From positions 1 through 23,679 of the IMG/VR virus record IMGVR_UViG_3300012350_000009: a stretch of 23,679 bases of DNA. One strand, written 5' to 3'. The position numbers were made by a program, and so were the translations under genes. Below, one piece after another: positions 13,542 to 20,278 of the stretch. Position 1 is the stretch's first letter, and every line of letters starts with the position of its first letter. The notes under the pieces were generated by a model. It saw nothing but the letters and a program-made list of their open reading frames with translations. It was not told the DNA's origin and searched no databases. This stretch comes from a virus.

Positions 13542-14632
13542 GCGATGAAGTTCACGATGAGGAGGCCCTTCGTGCCGGCGCCACCATTGGTCGCCGCACC
13601 AGCTGCGAGCGAGGCCGAGCCCGAGCCGCCGGATGCGTACCCTGTCGCAACGCTGCCATTGCTCTGCACGTTGGGGCCCTGGCCACCGACGCCGACTGGG
13701 GATGCGCTGCCGCCGTCGCCACCGACGCCCACGTTCGCGTTGAAGCGAAGCCCCGAGCGACCGGGCTCTCCCGGGCTCAGGAGGTCGCCGCCGGTGCCCG
13801 CCACTCCGAGGCCCCCGAGAACGACCGCTGCGGCCACGCCGGTGGCCAGCGTCCCGCCGCCGAGACCGCCCTTCGCGGTCATCGTCAGGGCGCCGGTCGT
13901 CAGCACCAGATCGCCGCCCGTCGCCCCGGCGGCTCCGCCTACCCCGCCGGTCCCGGCCGCGCCGATGGTGAGCGTTGCGCCCACATCGAGCCCGGCGGGC
14001 AGGTAGGCCGAGAAGTAGCCGCCCGCCGCCCCGCCGCCGCCTACGGAGGTAGAGTTCAGGCCCGCCGCCCCGCCACCGCCGCCGCCGCTTCCCCATCCCT
14101 GCACGATGCACGGATGTCCTGCGAGGCTGCCGGCGACGCCCGTGAAGTTGCCGGTGAAGATTTGCTGTTGCTGCGTTTGCACGACGCCAGTGAATTGCTT
14201 CACGTCGATGCACAAGGGCCGCGGGTCGACGTACAGATCGTCCGCGTTGAGGGCATATCCGACGACCGTGCAGACCGACCAGTCAGTTGGCTGCGTCGGG
14301 GACAGGCCCGTCGGGCCCAGGTACCAGGGTTGTCCTAGCGCCGTAAATCCAGGCCTTCCCGTCAGCGCTCCTGGGCAGATCCCGCGCAAGGTCACGACCG
14401 AGGCCGGGAAGTCCGGGTTCGTCTGGAACGAATAGTTGTCCGACGGCATCACCGCGATTGCGAGAGACGCCTTCGGGGACGACGTGTCGCAATTATCGAC
14501 GGGGATTTGTGCACCGATGGTTATATCAAGGTCAAACGGAAACACCGTCCCGGGTGCGACGTATGGAGATACGGTAGGCTCCGAGGCCACCCTCGTTTGA
14601 ACGGACTCGATGCAACCGCCGTAAATTGGCAT
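13538..14632 (-). CDS. Gly-rich tail tip/adhesin-like protein
   Basis: A 364-residue protein with two parts. Residues 1 to about 170 are a non-repetitive beta-rich domain with several Cys (7, 49, 86, 121, 141). From about 178 to the end it is a glycine-rich domain (GWGSGGGGGGAAG onward) that closes with GAGTKGLLIVNFIA. This layout, a run of Gly-rich loops ending in a short hydrophobic strand, is typical of phage tail-fibre Gly-rich domains; in some adhesins (T4-type gp38) such segments pack as polyglycine II helices and display variable receptor-binding loops. The start has AAGGAG upstream. It is the second of two tandem Gly-rich genes, so paralogy or a tip/adaptor pair is likely. Receptor binding is inferred. 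Confidence 0.65.
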   Translation of the reverse strand: MPIYGGCIESVQTRVASEPTVSPYVAPGTVFPFDLDITIGAQIPVDNCDTSSPKASLAIAVMPSDNYSFQTNPDFPASVVTLRGICPGALTGRPGFTALGQPWYLGPTGLSPTQPTDWSVCTVVGYALNADDLYVDPRPLCIDVKQFTGVVQTQQQQIFTGNFTGVAGSLAGHPCIVQGWGSGGGGGGAAGLNSTSVGGGGAAGGYFSAYLPAGLDVGATLTIGAAGTGGVGGAAGATGGDLVLTTGALTMTAKGGLGGGTLATGVAAAVVLGGLGVAGTGGDLLSPGEPGRSGLRFNANVGVGGDGGSASPVGVGGQGPNVQSNGSVATGYASGGSGSASLAAGAATNGGAGTKGLLIVNFIA

Positions 14633-14650
14633 GTCTGTCTCTCCTTAGCG

Positions 14651-15904
14651 TTACCAGCAAACAACCTCGACCATACCGGAACCTCCGGCACCGCCCGAAC
14701 CGCCTAGTCCACCGCCAAAATTGGATGCGCCGCCGCCTCCGCCGCCTCCGCCAGGGAATCCCCCGGTTGCCCCGTTCCCTCCAGAGCCAGTGCTCTGCGA
14801 GGCCCCGCCGCCGCCGCCGACGCCGGTGTTTTTGGGCGATGCTGGCGGGTTGATGGCGTTGGGGGCGCCGACGGTTCCCTTGGCGCCACCTGTCTGTCCG
14901 CCGACCGAGCCTCCTACCGCGCCGGAGTTGGCGGCCCCGGTGGCATCAAAACCGCCCCCGGCCCCGCCGCCACCGCAATTGAGATTGCTCAAACCCCCCG
15001 CGCCTGACGAAGCGCCAATGCAGCCGCCTCCAGATCCGGGCATTGTCTCCTTACCTGTGCCCGGCCCGGTGGTTCCAATGGCATTCAACCCCGAGGCGCC
15101 TGGCCCCCCAATAGCGGGGCCGTTGCCGGCGTTCCCATTGGAGATGAGGTCGGCGCCGGCTCCACTTCCGGATGGCTGACCTACGCTGCCTCCACCGCCG
15201 CCGCCGCCGCCCTGGCCGCGAAGCAGAACATTGCTGGACACGCGAAAGTTGGAACTCGTGCCCGTCAGGCCATTGGCTCCAGCTCCCGCGCCGCCTGCCG
15301 TCGGAACGGTCGCCGCGGCGACCGTCACCGTCGCCGTGGCCGGCATCGCCGAGAAGTCGACGATTTCAACGAATCGGCTCCCCGCGCCGCCGCCGGCACC
15401 GCCCGATGCGACGGTCGTCGCCGGTACGCCGCCGGGACCGGCGCCGCCAGACCCACCAGAGCCGACGCACACGATACGCGCCTGAGTGTAGTTTCCCACG
15501 GGCCGCGTCCACGTGAACGTGCCTGGCGTCGTGAACAGCTGGACGTTGGCAATGACGCCCGTGGCCATCCGCCGCCAGCGCCCCTGCGCGACGCCTTGCA
15601 CGGCCGCCACGCTGAATGAGCTGGCCGTCTGCTGCGCGTTGTCGGCGAGCGTGGAGGTCGGATCCCATGCGAAGAGACCCGCCCCGGCATCGAGGGGGCT
15701 GGCCTGGCCGGCGAGCATGCAGACCCGCGGGCCGGCGTTGCCGTCGGCGCTCCCGGTCGTCCGGCGCAGCTCGGCCAGGTTCGCGATCGAGTGTGCGCGC
15801 AGGGGGACGGCCAGCCCCGGGTCGAGCGGGCCTGGATCTTCGATGGCGTCGGCGAGGTTCGCGCCGTCGCGCGACCTGTCTCGGTAGAGTGGTGGGCGCG
15901 CCAT
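14651..15904 (-). CDS. Gly-rich tail fibre protein with fibre-type N-terminal module
   Basis: A 417-residue protein. Residues about 60-92 (RVCMLAGQASPLDAGAG, then LFAWDPTSTLADNAQQT) match a module common near the N-terminus of phage fibres and tailspikes, usually read as V-L-G-Y...G-D-G-G-G..F-x-W-D...S-T..D-D-G-G. Residues about 117-417 are a glycine-rich domain starting with a strand FTTPGTFTWTRPVG and ending GGSGMVEVVCW, with runs of six to eight glycines between. It probably binds the tail through the N-terminal part and exposes the Gly-rich part. It begins one base after the adaptor gene's stop (TGACATG). Because the Gly-rich region is low complexity, the boundaries of sub-domains are uncertain. 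Confidence 0.7.
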   Translation of the reverse strand: MARPPLYRDRSRDGANLADAIEDPGPLDPGLAVPLRAHSIANLAELRRTTGSADGNAGPRVCMLAGQASPLDAGAGLFAWDPTSTLADNAQQTASSFSVAAVQGVAQGRWRRMATGVIANVQLFTTPGTFTWTRPVGNYTQARIVCVGSGGSGGAGPGGVPATTVASGGAGGGAGSRFVEIVDFSAMPATATVTVAAATVPTAGGAGAGANGLTGTSSNFRVSSNVLLRGQGGGGGGGGSVGQPSGSGAGADLISNGNAGNGPAIGGPGASGLNAIGTTGPGTGKETMPGSGGGCIGASSGAGGLSNLNCGGGGAGGGFDATGAANSGAVGGSVGGQTGGAKGTVGAPNAINPPASPKNTGVGGGGGASQSTGSGGNGATGGFPGGGGGGGGASNFGGGLGGSGGAGGSGMVEVVCW

Positions 15905-15905
15905 G

Positions 15906-16547
15906 TCAATAGGGGTAAAGACGGTTGCCGCGCCACCGAGACCGCACGTCGCGCGGAACGGCCTGCCCGGAACTGCGAGAGCGCGCCGCCCACGTGGCCA
16001 CCCGCGCCGACACGATGCCCAGGCGCGCCTGCTGGATCTTGCTGTCGGACTCCTCGGCGTCGAGGTAGGCGATGGCGGCCATGAGCTCCACGTACTCGCG
16101 GAACTGGCCCAGCTCGAGGTCCATCGAGCCGCCCGCCATGGGCGTCACGGTCGGGCAATACCTGAGTTGGTACGTCCCCCCCGCGAGTTCGAGCGGGTCG
16201 ATGATGAGGCTGTTCCCCTCCAGGCGGTAGGTCCGCTGGATGGAATCGATCCGCTCATCGGACGACCGCTCGATGGTGACGCGGTTGGCGGTGTTCGGAT
16301 CTTTGACGACCTTGTACGCTTCCATGAAGTCGGCCGGGAGCGCCTGCGTCTGCGAGCCCCCCGACAGCGTGAAGGCGAACGTGGTCAGCCGGAAGGCGCT
16401 GTTGATGCCGCAGATGTCGAACCAGAGGGCCTCGTACGCGCGCTCGATGGCCAGCGTCCATTCGGCATTGCTCCATGCGCCGCCTACCTGGGCGTTGGCC
16501 GCCACCTGAGCCGACGTGATCAACTGGGCTGCGGTGGCGGCCGGCAT
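15906..16547 (-). CDS. Head-tail adaptor (connector) protein
   Basis: A 213-residue protein in the position of podoviral adaptors (P22 gp4-like, T7 gp11-like), between capsid and tail genes. The N-terminal half is helical (AAQLITSAQVAANAQVG, then WTLAIERAYEALWFDICGIN). The middle has the usual substrate-like strand pattern LPADFMEAYKVV (72-83), then DSIQRTYRLEGNSLIIDPL and a YQLRYCPTVTPM segment. The C-terminal helical part (LGQFREYVELMAAIAYLDAEESD) ends in a basic tail. Such proteins form a ring under the portal and carry the tail. Start supported by GAGGAG overlapping the previous stop. Assignment rests on order, length and fold-like pattern, so the exact family is open. Confidence 0.65.
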   Translation of the reverse strand: MPAATAAQLITSAQVAANAQVGGAWSNAEWTLAIERAYEALWFDICGINSAFRLTTFAFTLSGGSQTQALPADFMEAYKVVKDPNTANRVTIERSSDERIDSIQRTYRLEGNSLIIDPLELAGGTYQLRYCPTVTPMAGGSMDLELGQFREYVELMAAIAYLDAEESDSKIQQARLGIVSARVATWAARSRSSGQAVPRDVRSRWRGNRLYPY

Positions 16548-16550
16548 CGG

Positions 16551-16847
16551 TTACTCCTCCTCGGAAACGGCTCGTTTCGCGCACGCCTCGCACAGGTCTT
16601 CGAGCGCGCTATCGAAGCGGTCGCGATCTTTGTCGGGCACGCCGAGGATTTCGGCGATGTCGTCGAGGGCGTCTTGCGTGACCCCCGAGTAGTCGTCATT
16701 CGGCTCATCCTTCAGGTCGTCAGAGGTCTCGCCGGTATCGTCGCCTCCGTCAGCCATGTCGGCGGGGTCGCCCCGGCGGCTTGCGCTGTCGGAGCGTTCA
16801 GGCGCGGGCTTCTTCTTGGCCAGCGCGATGATGAATCCCGACGCCAT
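16551..16847 (-). CDS. Acidic 98-aa head-region protein
   Basis: ATG at 16847 lies two bases after the stop of the possible decoration gene (TGACCATGG). The product has a short hydrophobic start (GFIIALAKKKPAPE), a very acidic middle (ADGGDDTGETSDDLKDEPNDDY, 31-53) and a helical end (LDDIAEILGVPDKDRDRFDSALEDLCEACAKRAVSEEE). The two cysteines in CEAC could bind metal, but no clear motif is seen. Function unknown; short acidic proteins here in other phages act in assembly. The same frame is open back through the capsid gene only because the region lacks stops; the start is set by the tight spacing. Confidence 0.6.
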   Translation of the reverse strand: MASGFIIALAKKKPAPERSDSASRRGDPADMADGGDDTGETSDDLKDEPNDDYSGVTQDALDDIAEILGVPDKDRDRFDSALEDLCEACAKRAVSEEE

Positions 16848-16849
16848 GG

Positions 16850-17266
16850 TCAGGCCGCCACGGCGCAGAAGAACATCACCGTGTAGCCCGACGTGACGTC
16901 GGTGGCCACGGGCGGGCTCGCGTTGTTCGTGAACTGGAAGGCCACCGTCCCGGCCCGGGTGCCCGCGTCCACGTTGTTGTCGCGCATGAAGCCGTCGTTT
17001 CCGCCGGCCCCAAAGGCCCCGGCGCCCGTCGGCCCGAGGATGCACGCGTAGACCCCCAGAAACTGACGGTAGCCCTTTGCCCCGCCCGTCCCCGAGAGCG
17101 CCAGCGTGTACTGGCCCACCGCCACCCCGTTGAGGGTGGCGACGATGCCAGAGTCGGACGCGGCGTCCTGCGACGTGATGGCACCGGCGGCGCCGATGAC
17201 CACCCGGTGGCAGAGGACGGTGAAGTTCCGCCGTCCCCACACACCCAAGACTGGAAGTAGACCCAT
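16850..17266 (-). CDS. Small capsid-associated protein, decoration-protein candidate
   Basis: A 138-residue protein immediately after the major capsid gene. It looks all-beta: VLCHRVVIGAAGAITSQD (18-35), GIVATLNGVAVGQYTLALSG (40-59), GYRQFLGVYACIL and AGTVAFQFTNN, ending in SGYTVMFFCAVAA. It carries no helices of note and no catalytic pattern. Its place and size fit head decoration or stabilising proteins that sit on capsid threefolds, but I see no specific family signature. Start supported by AAGGAG eight bases upstream, overlapping the capsid gene's TAA. Alternatives are a small head completion protein or an unrelated beta protein. Confidence 0.55.
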   Translation of the reverse strand: MGLLPVLGVWGRRNFTVLCHRVVIGAAGAITSQDAASDSGIVATLNGVAVGQYTLALSGTGGAKGYRQFLGVYACILGPTGAGAFGAGGNDGFMRDNNVDAGTRAGTVAFQFTNNASPPVATDVTSGYTVMFFCAVAA

Positions 17267-17278
17267 GGTGGCGGCTCC

Positions 17279-18565
17279 TTAGTTCGTCGCGTGAACGACG
17301 ACCACGTTGGTGACGGGGCTGTTGCACCCGACGGTCCCGTAGAAGCCACAGCGGCTCTCCACGGAGTCCTCGGCCGTCATGCGGAGGATCTCCCCGACGC
17401 CATCGGCGTTGAGGAAGCGGGGCACCTCGGCGTTGCCGGCGCCGTAGTACTTCCAGGTGCTCATGTCGAGCAGGTACGACCGCTGCACGGGGCAGTAGCG
17501 GTCCGGCATGATCATGATCTCGCCCTCGGTGGCGAGGATGCGCGCGCCCTGGAAGCCGACGTTGTACGGTCCCTTGACCGTGGTGGGACGGAACTTGCTC
17601 ATGCCCGTCTGGATGAGCTGCTTGTAGTTCGTCGGGTTGGTGAAATAGATCATCTTCTCGGGGTTCCCGCCGAAGCGGGCCGAGGAGGTGATCGCCTCGA
17701 TGCAGAGGTCTTCTTTGTTCGCGCCGGCGACGGGCGAGCCCGCGGTGGTCGTGTTGAGGATGGTCCCGAGCAGGAGCGCGTCGTTGGTGCGGTTGGCGCC
17801 CGTCGCGTCGGTGACGCCCGCGGGGGTGATGGGCAGCCAAGCGTCGACGCCCGGCATGCAGCTCACCGCCACCTGCGAGGCGGCGTGGTTGCCTTCGACG
17901 AAAATGAAATCCCCGAAGGTCGCGCCGGCCAGGCCAGCCGTCAGGTTGCCCGACAAGGTCATGAGGCCGAGCTGCAGGTCGGAGATGCCGGTCACCGTGA
18001 CCACCGAGGCGCCGTCTGTGAGGGCCGCGAACTCGGTGTGCGCGCACTGCAAGCGCATGCCGCGCGAAAAGTGCACGATGTCCTCGGGGTTGGCGAGCTG
18101 GAGCGTGGTGCTGGCGAGCACCTGCCCCTGGGCCGCCGAAGCGACGCGCCCCACGTACCCGCTGCCCGACCGGTAGATGTCGGTCGAGAACTGGTTCATG
18201 GTGCCGTCGAGGATGCCGTCCAGCTGCACGCAGAACTTGTCGAAGAGGCCGCCCGTGCTCGAGGCGGCTGCCATCAGCAGGCCGTCGATCTGGGCGATGC
18301 CGTACTTCTTCACCCACGCCGGGTTGAACTGCTCCGTCTTGGTGAACTGAATTGCCGCCTGCGCCTGCGCGTTGGCGAAGCTGTTCGACACGGCGGGCGA
18401 GTTGCCCGAGCGGATCGGGATGACCGGGCCGGTGATGCCCTGCCCGACCACCTTGGTGATCATGCCGGCCAGGGCCCCCTTGGACCAACCGACCTTGCCT
18501 CGAAATGGGCGGTCGTAATTGACCGCAAGAGCCTTGGAAACGTTCGCGAAAGATGAACCGGCCAT
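17279..18565 (-). CDS. Major capsid protein
   Basis: A 428-residue protein placed, as usual, after the portal and scaffold genes. It starts AGSSFANVSKALAVNYDRPF, contains an E-loop-like stretch (PVIPIRSGNSPAVSNSFANA, about 48-67), a long spine-helix region (KKYGIAQIDGLLMAAAS, DKFCVQLDGILDGTMNQF) and beta-rich P/A-domain segments, including the characteristic EKMIYFTNPTNYKQLIQTG and GEIMIMPDRYCPVQRSYLLD. An HK97 fold is expected but is inferred. It has its own promoter (18680-18708) and a leader of about 108 nt whose hairpin covers the ribosome site GAGGT at 18572-18576. Separate promoter and structured leader suggest that capsid output is set independently of the terminase-portal-scaffold genes. 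Confidence 0.75.
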   Translation of the reverse strand: MAGSSFANVSKALAVNYDRPFRGKVGWSKGALAGMITKVVGQGITGPVIPIRSGNSPAVSNSFANAQAQAAIQFTKTEQFNPAWVKKYGIAQIDGLLMAAASSTGGLFDKFCVQLDGILDGTMNQFSTDIYRSGSGYVGRVASAAQGQVLASTTLQLANPEDIVHFSRGMRLQCAHTEFAALTDGASVVTVTGISDLQLGLMTLSGNLTAGLAGATFGDFIFVEGNHAASQVAVSCMPGVDAWLPITPAGVTDATGANRTNDALLLGTILNTTTAGSPVAGANKEDLCIEAITSSARFGGNPEKMIYFTNPTNYKQLIQTGMSKFRPTTVKGPYNVGFQGARILATEGEIMIMPDRYCPVQRSYLLDMSTWKYYGAGNAEVPRFLNADGVGEILRMTAEDSVESRCGFYGTVGCNSPVTNVVVVHATN

Positions 18566-18572
18566 GGTGAGA

Positions 18573-18614
18573 CCTCACGACGAGAGGTGGGTGTCTCCCT
18601 CGATCGTCGTGAGG
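18573..18614 (-). promoter_or_regulatory. Hairpin covering the capsid-gene ribosome binding site
   Basis: Perfect 11-bp arms, 18573-18583 and 18604-18614 (CCTCACGACGA / TCGTCGTGAGG), enclose a 20-base loop that can add a GAGG/CCTC inner helix (18584-18587 with 18598-18601). In the mRNA the 3' arm ends in GAGG, four of the five bases of the GAGGT Shine-Dalgarno (18576-18572) that lies six bases from the capsid ATG. Folding would therefore hide the ribosome site. It could be a translational switch, a site for capsid autoregulation, or an RNase III-type processing and stability element. No U-run follows, so a terminator is unlikely. Confidence 0.6.
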
Positions 18615-18659
18615 CTTCGCGGTTCCGGGCTCGGTCAGATTCGTAGTGCGCCGTCGGGA

Positions 18660-18679
18660 GAACGGGATTGTGCCCGTTC
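18660..18679. promoter_or_regulatory. Inverted repeat at the capsid promoter start site, operator candidate
   Basis: GAACGGG-N6-CCCGTTC, 7-bp perfect arms. It begins directly after the -10 box of the minus-strand promoter and spans the expected transcription start (about 18673). That is the classic position for a repressor operator. It would also put a small hairpin at or near the 5' end of the transcript. Protein partner unknown. Confidence 0.5.
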
Positions 18680-18708
18680 AGAATACGCGGTCACGGCCCG
18701 ATAGTCAA
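18680..18708 (-). promoter_or_regulatory. Sigma70-type promoter for the capsid gene
   Basis: On the minus strand: -35 TTGACT (18708-18703), a 17-base spacer, -10 TATTCT (18685-18680). This matches consensus at 5 of 6 and 4 of 6 with ideal spacing. It points to the major capsid gene, giving a leader of about 108 nt. It makes sense because the plus-strand insert would otherwise interfere with read-through from the scaffold gene. Confidence 0.55.
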
Positions 18709-18740
18709 CGCATGCGTCGGGTACGCGAGCGTCCGTTGAC
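18704..18740. repeat. Inverted repeat formed by two back-to-back -35 boxes
   Basis: GTCAACG at 18704-18710 and CGTTGAC at 18734-18740 are perfect inverted copies. Each overlaps the -35 box of one divergent promoter, with 27 bp between the two boxes. The symmetry could let one dimeric regulator act on both promoters, or simply reflect two similar promoters. Confidence 0.5.
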
Positions 18741-18765
18741 CGACGCGTCGGCACGGGAGCATACT
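18736..18765 (+). promoter_or_regulatory. Sigma70-type promoter for the lipoprotein gene, leaderless
   Basis: TTGACC (18736-18741), an 18-base spacer, CATACT (18760-18765). Matches are 5 of 6 and 4 of 6. The expected start site, six to eight bases on, is 18771-18773, which is at or within two bases of the gene's ATG (18773). The mRNA would be essentially leaderless, agreeing with the lack of a good Shine-Dalgarno. Confidence 0.5.
18740..18751. promoter_or_regulatory. 12-bp palindrome in promoter spacer, operator candidate
   Basis: CCGACGCGTCGG is a perfect palindrome lying between the -35 and -10 boxes of the plus-strand promoter. A protein bound here would block or remodel RNA polymerase binding. 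Short GC-rich palindromes also arise by chance in GC-rich DNA, so the location is the main argument. Confidence 0.4.
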
Positions 18766-18772
18766 TCGGGGC

Positions 18773-19234
18773 ATGCGAACGGCGATGTTGGCGGTGCTTC
18801 TGGCCGGGTGCGGCGCAAGATGGAATGGGGATTTCGTTCCAGACCCGGCGAAGTTGGTTCCACCGCCTGCGCACGCCGCGGAGGCCATCCGGGCCATTGC
18901 AGGCTTCTACGGGATGGCAGAGACGCCGCCGGTTTACTGGTACGGAGGCGCTATCCTGACGTGCGACAACGGGCGCGGCATCGACATCGGCGAGGGCCAA
19001 TGCGAATGGGGCGTCTACGTCGATGGGGCAGCGATCGTCGTAGCGCCGCCGGGCGCTCTGATCGGCGATCCACTCGGCAGCGCGCCTCCTACCAGTGCGC
19101 TGGCCCACGAAATGGGCCATGCCGCCTCTGACCAACGCGGAGAGGGCGTAGACTACGACCACGCCGGGCATTTCTTCGCGCCCGGCGGAGAGGTCGAGCA
19201 GGCCACGGCGATGCTTCAGGCGCGCGGTTGGTAG
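18773..19234 (+). CDS. Moron-type lipoprotein with HExxH metallopeptidase site
   Basis: A 153-residue protein on the strand opposite to the surrounding head genes. It begins with a very short lipoprotein signal, MRTAMLAVLLAGC, with the lipobox LAGC and acylated Cys13. The mature domain has LAHEMGHAA, an HExxH zinc site at 112-116, and a following DYDHAGHFF (127-135) whose His130 or His133 may be the third ligand. Cys64 and Cys77 may pair. Similar HExxH-DxDHxG lipoproteins are, as I recall, frequent in myxobacteria and relatives; zinc peptidase activity is inferred from the motif. The upstream frame is closed by TGA at 18737, so ATG 18773 is the first possible start. It has its own promoter and its stop directly abuts the scaffold gene's stop. 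This arrangement is typical of a moron: a cargo gene expressed apart from the late operon, perhaps in lysogens. Confidence 0.7.
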   Translation: MRTAMLAVLLAGCGARWNGDFVPDPAKLVPPPAHAAEAIRAIAGFYGMAETPPVYWYGGAILTCDNGRGIDIGEGQCEWGVYVDGAAIVVAPPGALIGDPLGSAPPTSALAHEMGHAASDQRGEGVDYDHAGHFFAPGGEVEQATAMLQARGW

Positions 19235-20263
19235 TCAGACCCCGTATTCACGCTTGATGGCGAGCCGGCGCGAGTACTCGTCCATGCCGGCGTAGGGGTC
19301 GACGTTGCCGGCAGGGCGGGGCGGTCCGCCGCGCTTCCCCACGGCGGGCACCGTGGCCTTGGCGGGGGCAGCCTTCTCGGACTTGGCACCCTTCGCCGCG
19401 AGCAAGGGGCCGAACTCCTCGTTGAGAGCGCGCTCGAGCAGCTCGGCGGCCGGCGCGATGTAGTCGCGGCGGTTCTTCTCGGTGGCGGATGGCTTCCCGT
19501 CATCGATCCAGAGCTGCTCGGCCAGCTCGGCGATCACGTCGTGCGTGGAGCGGTAGACCGCCGTCCCGTCGTTCTGGGGCACGGGCACCCGCTTCGACGC
19601 CTTCACCAGCGGCACGTCCACCTCGGCCAGGTGCTCGGCCACCACCTTGGCCACGGCTTCGTCCTCGGCGCGCGCGGCGACCTTCTCGAGCGCCTCCACC
19701 TTGGCCTTGAGGGCGGTGCGCTCCGGGTCGGGGTCGGCTGCGGCCATGCCGGTGCCCTCGAGCACCAGCTTCTCCATGGCCTGCTCTCGCGTGAGGCCGC
19801 GGGCCCGCATGGCGTCGGCGATCGTCCCCTCGGTCAGCGCCTTGTTTTGCGCCTGGAGCTCGGCCACCTTGGCCTCGAGGGCGCGGGCCTTCTTCTCGGC
19901 GCCGATGCTCGCCAGGAGGTCCTTGCGGGTCGGCTTGGCCGGCTCCTCCTCGGTCTTCGCTTCGACCTTGGGGGTTTTCTCCTCTTGACCGGCCTTCTCG
20001 ACCTTGTCCGGTTTGGCGGCGAACTCCTCGACAGTCCCGTCGCCGCGGAGGGCCATCATGATCTGCTCGGCCTTGTTCTGCTCGCCCAGGCCGCCGTCCA
20101 TCTCGACCACCTCGGTGCCGCTAACCACGGGCGCCTCCGTGTCGCTCCACGTCTCGGTCCTGGCGGCAAGGACTTCCTTCGTGGCGTTGGCGCCCCCTGA
20201 CACCTCGTTGACGGGCGTTGCGGTGACGTTCGATGGGGCCGGCGCGGGTGCTGCTTTCGCCAT
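19235..20263 (-). CDS. Scaffolding-like head assembly protein
   Basis: A 342-residue charged protein between portal and capsid, the normal place for a scaffold. The N-terminal third is disordered-looking (Pro/Ala/Thr/Glu-rich, AAPAPAPSNVTATP). Two coiled-coil stretches follow (about 120-145, KARALEAKVAELQAQNKAL; about 185-215, ALKAKVEALEKVAARAEDEAV). The C-terminus is basic (AAKGAKSEKAAPAK, then EYSRRLAIKREYGV), as expected for a scaffold tail that contacts the capsid protein. No protease motif is seen. ATG at 20263 has AAAGGA upstream. Its stop is adjacent to that of the plus-strand lipoprotein gene with no base between them. Confidence 0.7.
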   Translation of the reverse strand: MAKAAPAPAPSNVTATPVNEVSGGANATKEVLAARTETWSDTEAPVVSGTEVVEMDGGLGEQNKAEQIMMALRGDGTVEEFAAKPDKVEKAGQEEKTPKVEAKTEEEPAKPTRKDLLASIGAEKKARALEAKVAELQAQNKALTEGTIADAMRARGLTREQAMEKLVLEGTGMAAADPDPERTALKAKVEALEKVAARAEDEAVAKVVAEHLAEVDVPLVKASKRVPVPQNDGTAVYRSTHDVIAELAEQLWIDDGKPSATEKNRRDYIAPAAELLERALNEEFGPLLAAKGAKSEKAAPAKATVPAVGKRGGPPRPAGNVDPYAGMDEYSRRLAIKREYGV

Positions 20264-20278
20264 GGATGGGTCCTTTCG

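Larger units (their letters stand above)
18566..18772. other. Regulatory interval between capsid gene and plus-strand lipoprotein gene
   Basis: A 207-bp non-coding gap, the only sizeable one in the window. It contains, from left to right, the capsid ribosome site inside a hairpin (18573-18614), a GAACGGG/CCCGTTC inverted repeat (18660-18679), a minus-strand promoter (18680-18708), a plus-strand promoter (18736-18765) and a CCGACGCGTCGG palindrome in that promoter's spacer. No additional gene is seen here. Confidence 0.7.

Noticed and set aside
14700-15200. CRISPR-like or simple-sequence repeat array of GCC/GGC units
   Set aside because: Irregular Gly-codon runs inside Gly-rich coding sequence; no constant repeat and spacer pattern.
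17291-18556. 421-codon plus-strand frame
   Set aside because: Antisense shadow of the major capsid gene, typical of GC-rich DNA; no ribosome site and implausible composition.
16551-18578. 675-codon minus-strand frame covering the capsid gene
   Set aside because: It is a shadow of the capsid and decoration genes: Arg/His/Gly-rich low-sense protein. Only its last 98 codons (16551-16847) are a plausible gene.
18573-18614. Rho-independent terminator
   Set aside because: Strong stem but no T-run on either side in either direction, and it contains the capsid ribosome site.
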